Source of the DNA: CAWJEL01 sp964647255
GTDB lineage: Bacteria > Chloroflexota > Anaerolineae > CG2-30-64-16
DNA length: 41,316 nucleotides
Assembly: GCA_964647255.1 (NCBI GenBank)
Contig: CAZYGI010000032.1
Coordinates: 1-41,316 of the forward strand
Reading direction: 5' to 3'
Shown here: positions 23,951 to 30,542 of the stretch, piece by piece
How the letters are laid out: each line of letters opens with the position of its first letter
How positions within the stretch are numbered: the stretch's first letter is position 1
Position numbers and translations under genes: made by a program
Notes under the pieces: model-generated
What the model saw: the letters and a program-made list of their open reading frames with translations, nothing else
What the model was told of the DNA's origin: nothing
Databases searched by the model: none

Positions 23951-26019
23951 CACGCGCACTCATGCAACGCGAGTTGGTGATCGAACTGGGGACCGGTGAC
24001 TATCAAATCCTTCCGATCGCCGACCCGCGCATTATCGGTCCGGCGGATTACGGGTGGGTGCGTTACGACGAGGAGCGCCGGCGCACCGGGCTGCCCGATC
24101 CCGACGTTTTGACGTGGGGCGGCGGGCCGCTGGCCGGCTCGCGCATCCCCGGCGCACGGCGGTTGGTCTTCTGTGGCTATTCGCCGTCGTGGGAAGGATT
24201 CTACATCTCTAGCTTCGGCGGCGGCGCTTACATCATGCACCGCATCGGCGCGGATTTCGTCTGCATCAAAGGCCGGGCCGCCGAAGACTCGGTGCTGATC
24301 CTCAATCACAAGCAAGGCGAGATCAGCGCCCGGCTGGAGCCGATTGACCCCGACACCATCTGGGCCGGCTATCCCGATCCCGACGGAGACGAGTATCTCG
24401 TCGGTGTTTTTGCCCTCCAACAAGCCGTGTTCGACCGTTATGGAGCCGAGTTCGACGGCGATTGGGTGCGCGCGTTTGCGGTCGGACCGGCCGCGCGCCA
24501 CACCGACCAGGGCATCATCGGCAGCAACCAGATCCGAAAGGGACGCATCCTGCCCATTGACGATTGGGCAGGCCGCGGTGGTCTGGGCAGCCGGCTGCTC
24601 CAACATCACCGGATCGCGGCGTGTATCTTCGGCGGCGATTGGGAAGACCCGGATCTCAAGGATTCCAAGGAGATTGACGGGTATTTCATGGTGAACTACG
24701 GCCAGGGGATGATCAAGGTGGACCTGGGCGCCACGGAAAAATATCGCTACGTGCCCGGCTTTCAGACCGGGGGCACCTTCGGCGTGAATTACCATACGGT
24801 GGACGCCAAGCTGCTCAGCTTCAACTGGAGCTCGATCTATCAGCCGGAGGAGGCGCGGCTGGCTCAACACACCGCGTTCGTGCGCGAGCATTACCTGCGA
24901 CAGTTCAACGAAGAGATCATCCAGCCCAAAAACTTCGCTCATTGCGGCGAGCCGTGCTCGGTGGCGTGCAAGAAGTACGACCGCATCTTCAAGAAGGATT
25001 ACGAGCCCTACCAGGCGCTCGGCCCGCAGTGCGGCGTCTTCGATCAGCGCGCCGCCGAGGAACTGAACCACTTCGTGGATGCGATGGGCGTGGATGCCAT
25101 CCAGATGGGCGGCATGGTCTCGTGGATCATGGAATGCGTGCATGCCGGGCTGCTCGATCCCGCAGAGTTTGGCTTCCCGTCCGCCGGGGAGATGTGCTTT
25201 GAGTTTGCCGCGGTCGCGCGGAACGACGGATCGAATCCGCCGCCCCCACTTTCCCCCGCTTTCGATCTTGTGCTGGACTCGCGGCGCAACGCCGATTACG
25301 CCTACCAGGTGGTCTTTGCGGTGTTGTTTGACCCGCGCTGCGCGGTCTTTCGCCAGGGAATGCGCACAGCCGTAAAGACACTGGACGAGCAAGCTGCACC
25401 TGGCAAACCGCAGGACGGATCACGGATCATGGATCGCGCCATTTACACTGCCCACGGCGACCGCGGCTGCATGGTCCCCAACCAATACTGGGTCCCCGGC
25501 ATGTTGGCGCCGATGCCGATGATGGGCAAGTATTTCGTATACTATAACCTGGACTTCTTAGCGCCCCGCATGTTGGGACGGAAATGCGTCGAGCGGATGG
25601 TCTACGAGTTGTTCAATGAAAACAGCGGCATCTGCCGGTTCCATCGCAAGTGGGCCGAGGTGATCGTTGATGAGATCATCTCGTCGCACTATCAGTTTTC
25701 GGTGGATTACAAGGCGCATCAGTTCGAGCTCGCGAAGCAGATCTACGACCTGGATGGCGCCGCGGTCGCGCCCTGGGAGACGGAGCGGACGGTGGACGCC
25801 GTCTGGAAGTATCTGGAAGATATCGGCGGCGATAACCCAAAAGATGACCTGCGGGCCTGGATCGAGCGATTCCGCGCCGACAAGTGGGCCGCATCTCGCG
25901 CCTACTGGGACGAATTTCGCGCCGGGATCGCCGAGGCCTTCGCCGCAGGCCCGGACGCCATCCCGGATCAGAAGACGCCTGCGTCGGCTGCGGGGGTGGA
26001 GATCGTGGGACAAAAGTAA
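23947..26019 (+). CDS. Aldehyde:ferredoxin oxidoreductase (AOR) family tungsten/pterin protein
   Basis: This 690-residue protein belongs to the tungstopterin AOR family, which oxidises aldehydes to acids with ferredoxin as acceptor. The N-terminal domain has GGGPLAGSRIPGARRLVFCGYS and SSFGGGAYIMHRIGADFVCIKGRA, matching the family's GG-x(n)-GxDxIVIxG segment. A first pterin motif is DAMGVD (378-383, D-x-x-G-x-D) with ELNHF before and MGGMVSW after. A second, E558-N-S-G-I-C563, stands where DxxGLC is usual. The cluster-binding cysteines are C333, C337 and C341, spaced CxxxCxxxC rather than CxxCxxxC, with C563 as probable fourth ligand. It is longer than typical AOR (about 600-620). The native substrate is unknown; the 4-base overlap with the zinc ribbon is striking. 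Confidence 0.85.
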   Translation: MTRALMQRELVIELGTGDYQILPIADPRIIGPADYGWVRYDEERRRTGLPDPDVLTWGGGPLAGSRIPGARRLVFCGYSPSWEGFYISSFGGGAYIMHRIGADFVCIKGRAAEDSVLILNHKQGEISARLEPIDPDTIWAGYPDPDGDEYLVGVFALQQAVFDRYGAEFDGDWVRAFAVGPAARHTDQGIIGSNQIRKGRILPIDDWAGRGGLGSRLLQHHRIAACIFGGDWEDPDLKDSKEIDGYFMVNYGQGMIKVDLGATEKYRYVPGFQTGGTFGVNYHTVDAKLLSFNWSSIYQPEEARLAQHTAFVREHYLRQFNEEIIQPKNFAHCGEPCSVACKKYDRIFKKDYEPYQALGPQCGVFDQRAAEELNHFVDAMGVDAIQMGGMVSWIMECVHAGLLDPAEFGFPSAGEMCFEFAAVARNDGSNPPPPLSPAFDLVLDSRRNADYAYQVVFAVLFDPRCAVFRQGMRTAVKTLDEQAAPGKPQDGSRIMDRAIYTAHGDRGCMVPNQYWVPGMLAPMPMMGKYFVYYNLDFLAPRMLGRKCVERMVYELFNENSGICRFHRKWAEVIVDEIISSHYQFSVDYKAHQFELAKQIYDLDGAAVAPWETERTVDAVWKYLEDIGGDNPKDDLRAWIERFRADKWAASRAYWDEFRAGIAEAFAAGPDAIPDQKTPASAAGVEIVGQK

Positions 26020-26030
26020 GGAGCAAGCTC

Positions 26031-26381
26031 GTGGCGTCAAACAAGTCAATCGTCATCGTCTTCAAGTCCGATGGCATGGGCACGACCGCTGCGCAGGAGC
26101 TGCGCGAGGTCCTGGCCGGCAAGTTCCTCTCATTGATCACCGCCGCAGGGATGCTGCCCGCGGTGATCTGCTTCTACACCGATGGCGTCAAGCTGGTCTG
26201 CGAAGGATCGCCGGTGCTGCCGACGCTGCAGGAACTGGAACGCCAGGGGGTGCACCTGGTGGTTTGTAAGACCTGTTTGGACTACTTCGGCCTGGCCGAT
26301 CAGGTGCGGGCCGGGATTGTCGGCGGCATGCCTGACATCATCACTGCCATGTGGCAGGCGGACACGGTCATCACGCTGTAG
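26031..26381 (+). CDS. DsrE/YedF-like sulfur (selenium) handling protein
   Basis: This is a 116-residue single-domain DsrE/DsrF-like protein. The GVKLVCEGSPVLPTLQELERQGVHLVVCKTCLDYFGL stretch closely resembles the C-terminal half of YedF (selenium metabolism/DsrE family). Cys79 and Cys82 stand in VVCKTCLD, the family's CxTCLDFYGL-type motif. The TusA-like N-terminal domain found in YedF is absent. Such proteins relay persulfide sulfur, or act in selenium metabolism. GTG 26031 has AGGAG 7 bases upstream and lies 11 bases past the oxidoreductase stop. Together they suggest that the oxidoreductase needs a sulfido (or selenido) ligand on its metal, but this is inference. Confidence 0.8.
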   Translation: MASNKSIVIVFKSDGMGTTAAQELREVLAGKFLSLITAAGMLPAVICFYTDGVKLVCEGSPVLPTLQELERQGVHLVVCKTCLDYFGLADQVRAGIVGGMPDIITAMWQADTVITL

Positions 26382-26398
26382 ACCGCAAAGAAAGTTCG

Positions 26399-27535
26399 AT
26401 GATCGGCGAAGCACGCCCAACGGACCACGCCATGCGCAGCACGCCGCATGCCGCCCGCGTCGCCCTCGTCCACGATTGGCTGAACCAGCTCGGCGGTGCG
26501 GAAAATGTGCTGGAAGATCTGGTGCGCCTGTTCCCCGGCGCGCCGGTGTTCACCAGCATGGTTGCGCGCGAGAAGATGCCGCCCGCGTATCGCGAGTGGG
26601 ACATCCGCACCACCTTCATGCAGCGGCTGCCGGGGGTGACGACGCATCATCAGGCGTATCTGCCGATCTACCCGCTCGCGTTCAGCCGGATGAACCTGGC
26701 CGGCTACGACCTGATCCTGAGCAACAAGAGCGGCTTCTGCCACGGCGTGCCGGCGCCGGCCGGCGCCACGCATATCTGCTACTGCTTGACGCCCACGCGT
26801 TTCCTGTGGCAATATGAGGCCTACCGCCAACGGGAGGCGCTCAGCCCTGCGGTGGCTCTGGTCTTGAAGCCGGCGGTGGCCTTGTTGCGCCGGTGGGATT
26901 ACGCCGCGGCGCAGCGGGTGCACCATTTCATCGCCATTTCCACTGAGATTCAGGAGCGCATCCGCCGCTTTTACGGCCGCGAGAGCACGATCATCTATCC
27001 CCCGGCCGACATCGCCCGTTTCCGGCCCAGCGGCGAACCGCCCGGTGATTATTTTCTGGCCGGCGGCCGGCTGATCCCGTACAAGCGCACCGATCTTGCG
27101 GTGCGCGCGTGCACCGAACTGGGGCTGCGGCTGCTGGTCTACGGCGATGGCCGCGACCGGGCCGCATTGGAGCGCATGGCCGGCCCCAACGTCACTTTTC
27201 TCGGCCGGGTGCCGTGGGATGAGCTGGCGCGGCTGTATGCCGGCGCCCGGGCGTTTATCTTCCCGGGCCTGGAGGATTTCGGGATCGCACCGGTGGAAGC
27301 GCAGGCCGCCGGCCGCCCCGTGATCGCCTTTGCGGGCGGCGGTGCGCTCGACACCGTGCTTCCGGGACAGACGGGCGAGTTGTTTCGCGAGCAGAGTGTC
27401 GCGGCGCTCAAAACGCTGCTGGCAGGCTTCGATCCGGCCGCGTATGACCCAGCCGCATGCCGCGCAAATGCGGAGCGGTTCGGGGCGGAGCGATTTGAAC
27501 GAGAGCTACGAGCGTTTATTGAGAAGCATGCCTGA
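26399..27535 (+). CDS. GT4-type glycosyltransferase (WbaZ-like)
   Basis: This 378-residue predicted sugar transferase has VALVHDWLNQLGGAENVLEDL near residue 20, a typical GT4 N-terminus with the GGAE loop. ICYCLTPTRFLWQY near residue 127 is characteristic of WbaZ/mannosyltransferase-like enzymes. The C-terminal half carries FLAGGRLIPYKRTDLAV, LLVYGDGRDRAAL and VTFLGRVPWDELARLYAGARAFIFPGLEDFGIAPVEAQAAGRPVIAFAGGG, with the donor-binding glutamates in the last segment. ATG 26399 lies 17 bases past the DsrE-like stop and has only a weak GAAAG site, so it may be co-transcribed with the preceding group. A connection to that group is not required; it may simply start a small polysaccharide pair with the next gene. 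Confidence 0.87.
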   Translation: MIGEARPTDHAMRSTPHAARVALVHDWLNQLGGAENVLEDLVRLFPGAPVFTSMVAREKMPPAYREWDIRTTFMQRLPGVTTHHQAYLPIYPLAFSRMNLAGYDLILSNKSGFCHGVPAPAGATHICYCLTPTRFLWQYEAYRQREALSPAVALVLKPAVALLRRWDYAAAQRVHHFIAISTEIQERIRRFYGRESTIIYPPADIARFRPSGEPPGDYFLAGGRLIPYKRTDLAVRACTELGLRLLVYGDGRDRAALERMAGPNVTFLGRVPWDELARLYAGARAFIFPGLEDFGIAPVEAQAAGRPVIAFAGGGALDTVLPGQTGELFREQSVAALKTLLAGFDPAAYDPAACRANAERFGAERFERELRAFIEKHA

Positions 27536-27661
27536 CCGCGCAAGGTCCGAAAGGGAGGCCTCCGCCGGTCTTTCTGTACAAACTGGACAAAAAACGCAGC
27601 CGGCCAAAGCCTGACGTCTGAAATCCATCGCAACGTTTGCAACCTGCAATTGAGGCAGACC

Positions 27662-28348
27662 ATGGAACTACGCACCTACTGGAAAATCATTGCCCGTCGC
27701 TGGTGGTTGCCCGTTGGGCTGACGCTGCTGGTGCTGGCGCTTACCCTGGTGGCGCAGCGGCCCTGGCAGCCGAAGCCGCCGACCTACAGCGCAAGTATGC
27801 GGTTCAACGTCGGCATCAAACCGGAGCGCGCACCGGGCGTCTACAACTACGACCGCTACTACACCATGCTCACCTCCGAATACCTGGTGGATGACCTGGG
27901 CGAAATCGTGCGCAGCCAGGCCTTCGCCGGTGCGGTGAGCGAGCGGCTCGCGGGGCAGGGCATCACCGTGCCGGCCGGAGCCATCGGCGCCAGCACGCAG
28001 CCGGGGAAACTGCACCGCATCCTGACGGTCAATGTGACCTGGCCCGACGGGACGCAGCTTGCCGCCATTGCCGACGCTATCGCCGGGACTTTGACGCAAG
28101 GCAGCGCGGCTTTCTTCGGCCAATTCAGCGCCGAGGAGGCGGACATCCGGCTCATTGATCCGCCGACGATTGGCGTGGTCGGGCGGCCGGCGCGCGAGCA
28201 GCTCGATTTGCCGCTGCGCGCCCTGCTCGCGTTGGCCCTGGGGATCGGCCTGGCATTCCTGCTGGATTATCTCGATGAGTCGGTGCGCGGGCGGGCCGAT
28301 CTGGCTGCCATCGGGCTGGAGGTGCTGGCAGAAATCCCGCGGCGGTAG
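27662..28348 (+). CDS. Wzz/YveK-like polysaccharide chain-length determinant
   Basis: This 228-residue membrane protein probably controls glycan chain length. A first helix (WWLPVGLTLLVLALTLV) spans about residues 14-31 and a second (ALLALALGIGLAFLLDYL) about residues 185-202. The segment between them is extracytoplasmic and mostly alpha/beta. The DPPTIGVVGRPAREQL stretch before the second helix is the Wzz-type proline-rich motif. The short C-terminal tail (AAIGLEVLAEIPRR) ends soon after, without a tyrosine-kinase domain. ATG 27662 has GAGG 6 bases upstream. The last gene before the origin region, it is not obviously co-transcribed with the transferase upstream (126-base gap), and no clear promoter is visible in that gap. 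Confidence 0.83.
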   Translation: MELRTYWKIIARRWWLPVGLTLLVLALTLVAQRPWQPKPPTYSASMRFNVGIKPERAPGVYNYDRYYTMLTSEYLVDDLGEIVRSQAFAGAVSERLAGQGITVPAGAIGASTQPGKLHRILTVNVTWPDGTQLAAIADAIAGTLTQGSAAFFGQFSAEEADIRLIDPPTIGVVGRPAREQLDLPLRALLALALGIGLAFLLDYLDESVRGRADLAAIGLEVLAEIPRR

Positions 28349-28357
28349 CACGAGGCG

Positions 28358-28504
28358 CTATCCACAACGGTGAGCCGCGGCGCGCGCGACAACGCCCCTA
28401 GAGTTAGTGGTTTGGCGCGGCGAACGGCCTATTTCTATCCTGTTCGTGCCCAGTTATCCACATGCGCCCCCGGTTATGCACAGGTGAGGGGAGGGTTATC
28501 CACA
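28358..28504 (+). other. DnaA-box cluster, candidate oriC
   Basis: Three boxes in the same orientation match the TTATNCACA consensus: TTATCCACA at 28454-28462, TTATGCACA at 28474-28482 and TTATCCACA at 28496-28504, spaced 20 and 22 bases. A weaker box CTATCCACA lies at 28358-28366. The cluster sits between the wzz-like gene and the 3' end of dnaA. I see no clear AT-rich unwinding element next to it. Confidence 0.82.
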
Positions 28505-28551
28505 ATGACACGAGCCTGCGGGGTGAATCACACCCCGCAGGCTCGTGTCAT
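28505..28551 (-). terminator. 21-bp perfect hairpin downstream of dnaA
   Basis: Arms 28505-28525 and 28531-28551 pair perfectly, loop of five bases. It lies 26 bases past the dnaA stop and directly abuts the DnaA box at 28496-28504. The downstream minus-strand bases begin TTGTGG, so a true U-run is missing and Rho-independent termination is not certain; an origin-structural role is an alternative. Confidence 0.6.
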
Positions 28552-28577
28552 GTGCGCTGTAGTATGGTGGGGAGCGG

Positions 28578-29987
28578 TCAGCGCACTCGTACGGGCAGCG
28601 GCTCGTAGAGGCGGTGCCGTAGTTCCGCGACCGCGCGGCTCAGGTCGGCGTCGCGCTCCAGGTCCTCCGCGACTTTCTGAATGCCGTGCATCATGGTGGT
28701 GTGATCGCGGCCGCCCAGCAAGGCGCCGATCTGCGGCAAGGACGCATCCGTTTCTTCGCGGATGACGTACATCACGATCTGGCGCTGTAGGGCGATGGGC
28801 GCGCTGCGGCTGCGTCCGATCAGATCAGCCACGGCAACCCCGAAATAGTCCGCCGCCGCGTGGAGGATCGCGTCCGGCGTGAGCTTAACCTGGGCCGGCG
28901 CCAGGTAAGCCAGCGCGTCCTCGATCAGTGCGGCATTGATTGGCCGCCGGAAGTGCTCAGCGTGCGCCAACACCTTCGTCAGTGCGCCCTCCAGATCGCG
29001 GATGTTGCGGTGTGCGCGCTGAGCGATGAGCGTCAGCGTGTCGTCGGATACCCGCTGCCCCAGCGACGCCGCCTTGGCCTGGAGGATGGCGATGCGGGTC
29101 TCCAGGTTGGGCGGCTGTACATCGGCGATCATGCCCCAGGCGAAACGCGAGCGCAGGCGGTCTTCCAGGGTCGGAATAGCCTGCGGCGGCCGGTCGCTGG
29201 TCATGACGATCTGCCGGTTGGCCGAATGCAGCGCATTGAACGTGTGGAAGAACTCCTCCTGCGTCTGCTCTTTGCCGGCGATGAAGTGCACATCGTCCAA
29301 GAGCAGCACGTCAATGTTGCGGTAGGTGGCGCGAAACTGCTCGGTGGTCTGTGTGCGGATCGCCCGGATCAGCTCGTTGGTGAAGATCTCCGACGTGACG
29401 TACAGGGCGCGTTTGCCGCAGGCCTGCGCTGCCTGGCCGACAGCCTGCAGCAGATGCGTCTTGCCCAGCCCGCTGCCGCCGTAGAGAAACAACGGATTAT
29501 ACGCCGCACCCGGCCGTTCGGCTACGGATAGCGCGACGGCGTGCGCCATCCGGTTGGACGGGCCGACGATAAACGTGTCAAATGTGTAGCGCGGATTGAG
29601 GTTTGCGCCGTGCGTGGCCGGCCGCTCAATCGGCTGCGCCGGGACGGTCTCCGCAACGGGCGGTTCGCTGGTCAGGAGCGGAGCTGGCGGCGCATCAGGC
29701 GCATCTTCCAGCGCCACGGTTTGAACAACAAACGTCACGTCCACTGCGCGACCGGCAATGCCGGTTAGGGTGCGCTTGATCAACGGGCGCAGCCGTAACG
29801 ACAGCCAGTCCTTGGCATACGCGTTCGCCACGCCGATGACAAAGGCCCCATCCTCATAGGCCAGGCATGTCGTGTCGCGCACCCAAGTGTCATAGGTGCT
29901 TCTGGGCAGTTGCAGCCGCAGTTGGCTGCGCGCGATGTCCCACAAGTCCTTCGGTGGTCGCGCTGTCGGCGCTTCAGGCGCAAACAT
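28578..29987 (-). CDS. dnaA: Chromosomal replication initiator DnaA
   Basis: DnaA binds the origin boxes as an ATP-dependent filament and unwinds DNA. This 469-residue copy has all four domains: domain I (DLWDIARSQLRLQLPRSTY), an acidic/proline-rich linker, then the AAA+ core with Walker A GGSGLGKT (170-177) and Walker B LLLDD (D231, D232). The core also has sensor-type MTSDRPPQAI. Domain IV (PIALQRQIVMYVIREET, then GRDHTTMMHGIQKV) holds the DNA-binding helix-turn-helix signature. ATG 29987 is chosen over TTG 30002 because GAGGA lies 8 bases upstream. The gene stands alone, without dnaN next to it. A candidate promoter is about 260 bases upstream. Confidence 0.96.
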   Translation of the reverse strand: MFAPEAPTARPPKDLWDIARSQLRLQLPRSTYDTWVRDTTCLAYEDGAFVIGVANAYAKDWLSLRLRPLIKRTLTGIAGRAVDVTFVVQTVALEDAPDAPPAPLLTSEPPVAETVPAQPIERPATHGANLNPRYTFDTFIVGPSNRMAHAVALSVAERPGAAYNPLFLYGGSGLGKTHLLQAVGQAAQACGKRALYVTSEIFTNELIRAIRTQTTEQFRATYRNIDVLLLDDVHFIAGKEQTQEEFFHTFNALHSANRQIVMTSDRPPQAIPTLEDRLRSRFAWGMIADVQPPNLETRIAILQAKAASLGQRVSDDTLTLIAQRAHRNIRDLEGALTKVLAHAEHFRRPINAALIEDALAYLAPAQVKLTPDAILHAAADYFGVAVADLIGRSRSAPIALQRQIVMYVIREETDASLPQIGALLGGRDHTTMMHGIQKVAEDLERDADLSRAVAELRHRLYEPLPVRVR

Positions 29988-30254
29988 GGCAGGCTTCCTC
30001 AAGCAGGATTTCGACCGGCGCCCATCCAGCCGACGGGCACGCGGAGAACTAGATCACAGAATCCAAGAACAGAGACAAAACGTCCCCTCCCTGCGCAAAC
30101 AGGCATTGAAAAAACACCACAACACCCACTTCATTCTTACAGCGGCGACGGCGCCTGAGCCGTCTTCAGCAGGAACGGGGATGCCAGCGCCGACCTGTAA
30201 CCCGCCTGGAGTAGCGGCGTCGCGTGTGCGGGCCTGGCCGGTTTAGCGATGCGT

Positions 30255-30295
30255 ATTCTAGCAAACCGGCAGGGGACGGGCAAATGCCAGTTTGC
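30255..30295 (-). promoter_or_regulatory. dnaA promoter candidate embedded in an inverted repeat
   Basis: TTGCCC (30278-30283), 17-base spacer, TAGAAT (30255-30260) preceded by TGC as extended -10, all on the minus strand. An inverted repeat (30261-30271 with 30285-30295, 10 of 11 pairs) brackets the -35 hexamer and could bind a regulator. Predicted start near 30248 leaves a leader of about 260 bases. Confidence 0.5.
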
Positions 30296-30444
30296 GAGAA
30301 ACTACAGCTTTGGCAACGAGTTATGTTGAATCAGTCCGTTAGGCACGTTTGTTCTACGCGACACCTAGTGTGCGATGTTGACATGATGCCCAGGTGTAGA
30401 CTGCCAGCCTGAAATCTTAAAGTTAGAAGCTGCCCCTTTCCTTT

Positions 30445-30520
30445 AAGGAGCGTTATGGCAAGGTTCGGGCTGCTGACCAGTATGCTGGCCAGCAGCCCGT
30501 GAACCGATCCGCAGATCGGT
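30445..30520 (+). other. SD-led 15-codon mini-ORF overlapping two hairpins
   Basis: AAGGAG at 30445-30450 is followed after 4 bases by ATG 30455 and a 15-codon frame (MARFGLLTSMLASSP) ending at 30502. The frame coincides with a hairpin: 10-bp stem 30466-30475/30490-30499, an A-C mismatch, 4 inner pairs and a tetraloop. A second 7-bp hairpin follows at 30503-30509/30514-30520. It could be a leader peptide, a small RNA, or only a glnA terminator on the opposite strand. No clear promoter was found. Confidence 0.4.
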
Positions 30521-30542
30521 GTCGGAATGCCATCATCGGCGC

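Larger units (their letters stand above)
29988..30542. other. Intergenic region between dnaA and glnA
   Basis: This 555-base stretch has no recognisable protein gene, tRNA or rRNA. It holds the dnaA promoter candidate within an inverted repeat at 30255-30295 and a short SD-led mini-ORF overlapping a hairpin at 30445-30520. The rest shows nothing distinctive; a consensus TTGACA at 30378-30383 lacks a matching -10. Confidence 0.7.

Noticed and set aside
23728..25392. 554-codon open frame antisense to the AOR-family gene
   Set aside because: The plus-strand gene has family motifs and ribosome site; the antisense product has none.
28505..28551. Reading the 21-bp hairpin as an insertion-sequence end or a CRISPR repeat
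   Set aside because: It is a single inverted repeat with no transposase, no target duplication and no further copies in the window.
30378..30402. TTGACA near the mini-ORF as a promoter
   Set aside because: No -10 lies at 16-18 bases; TAGACT is only 13 bases away.
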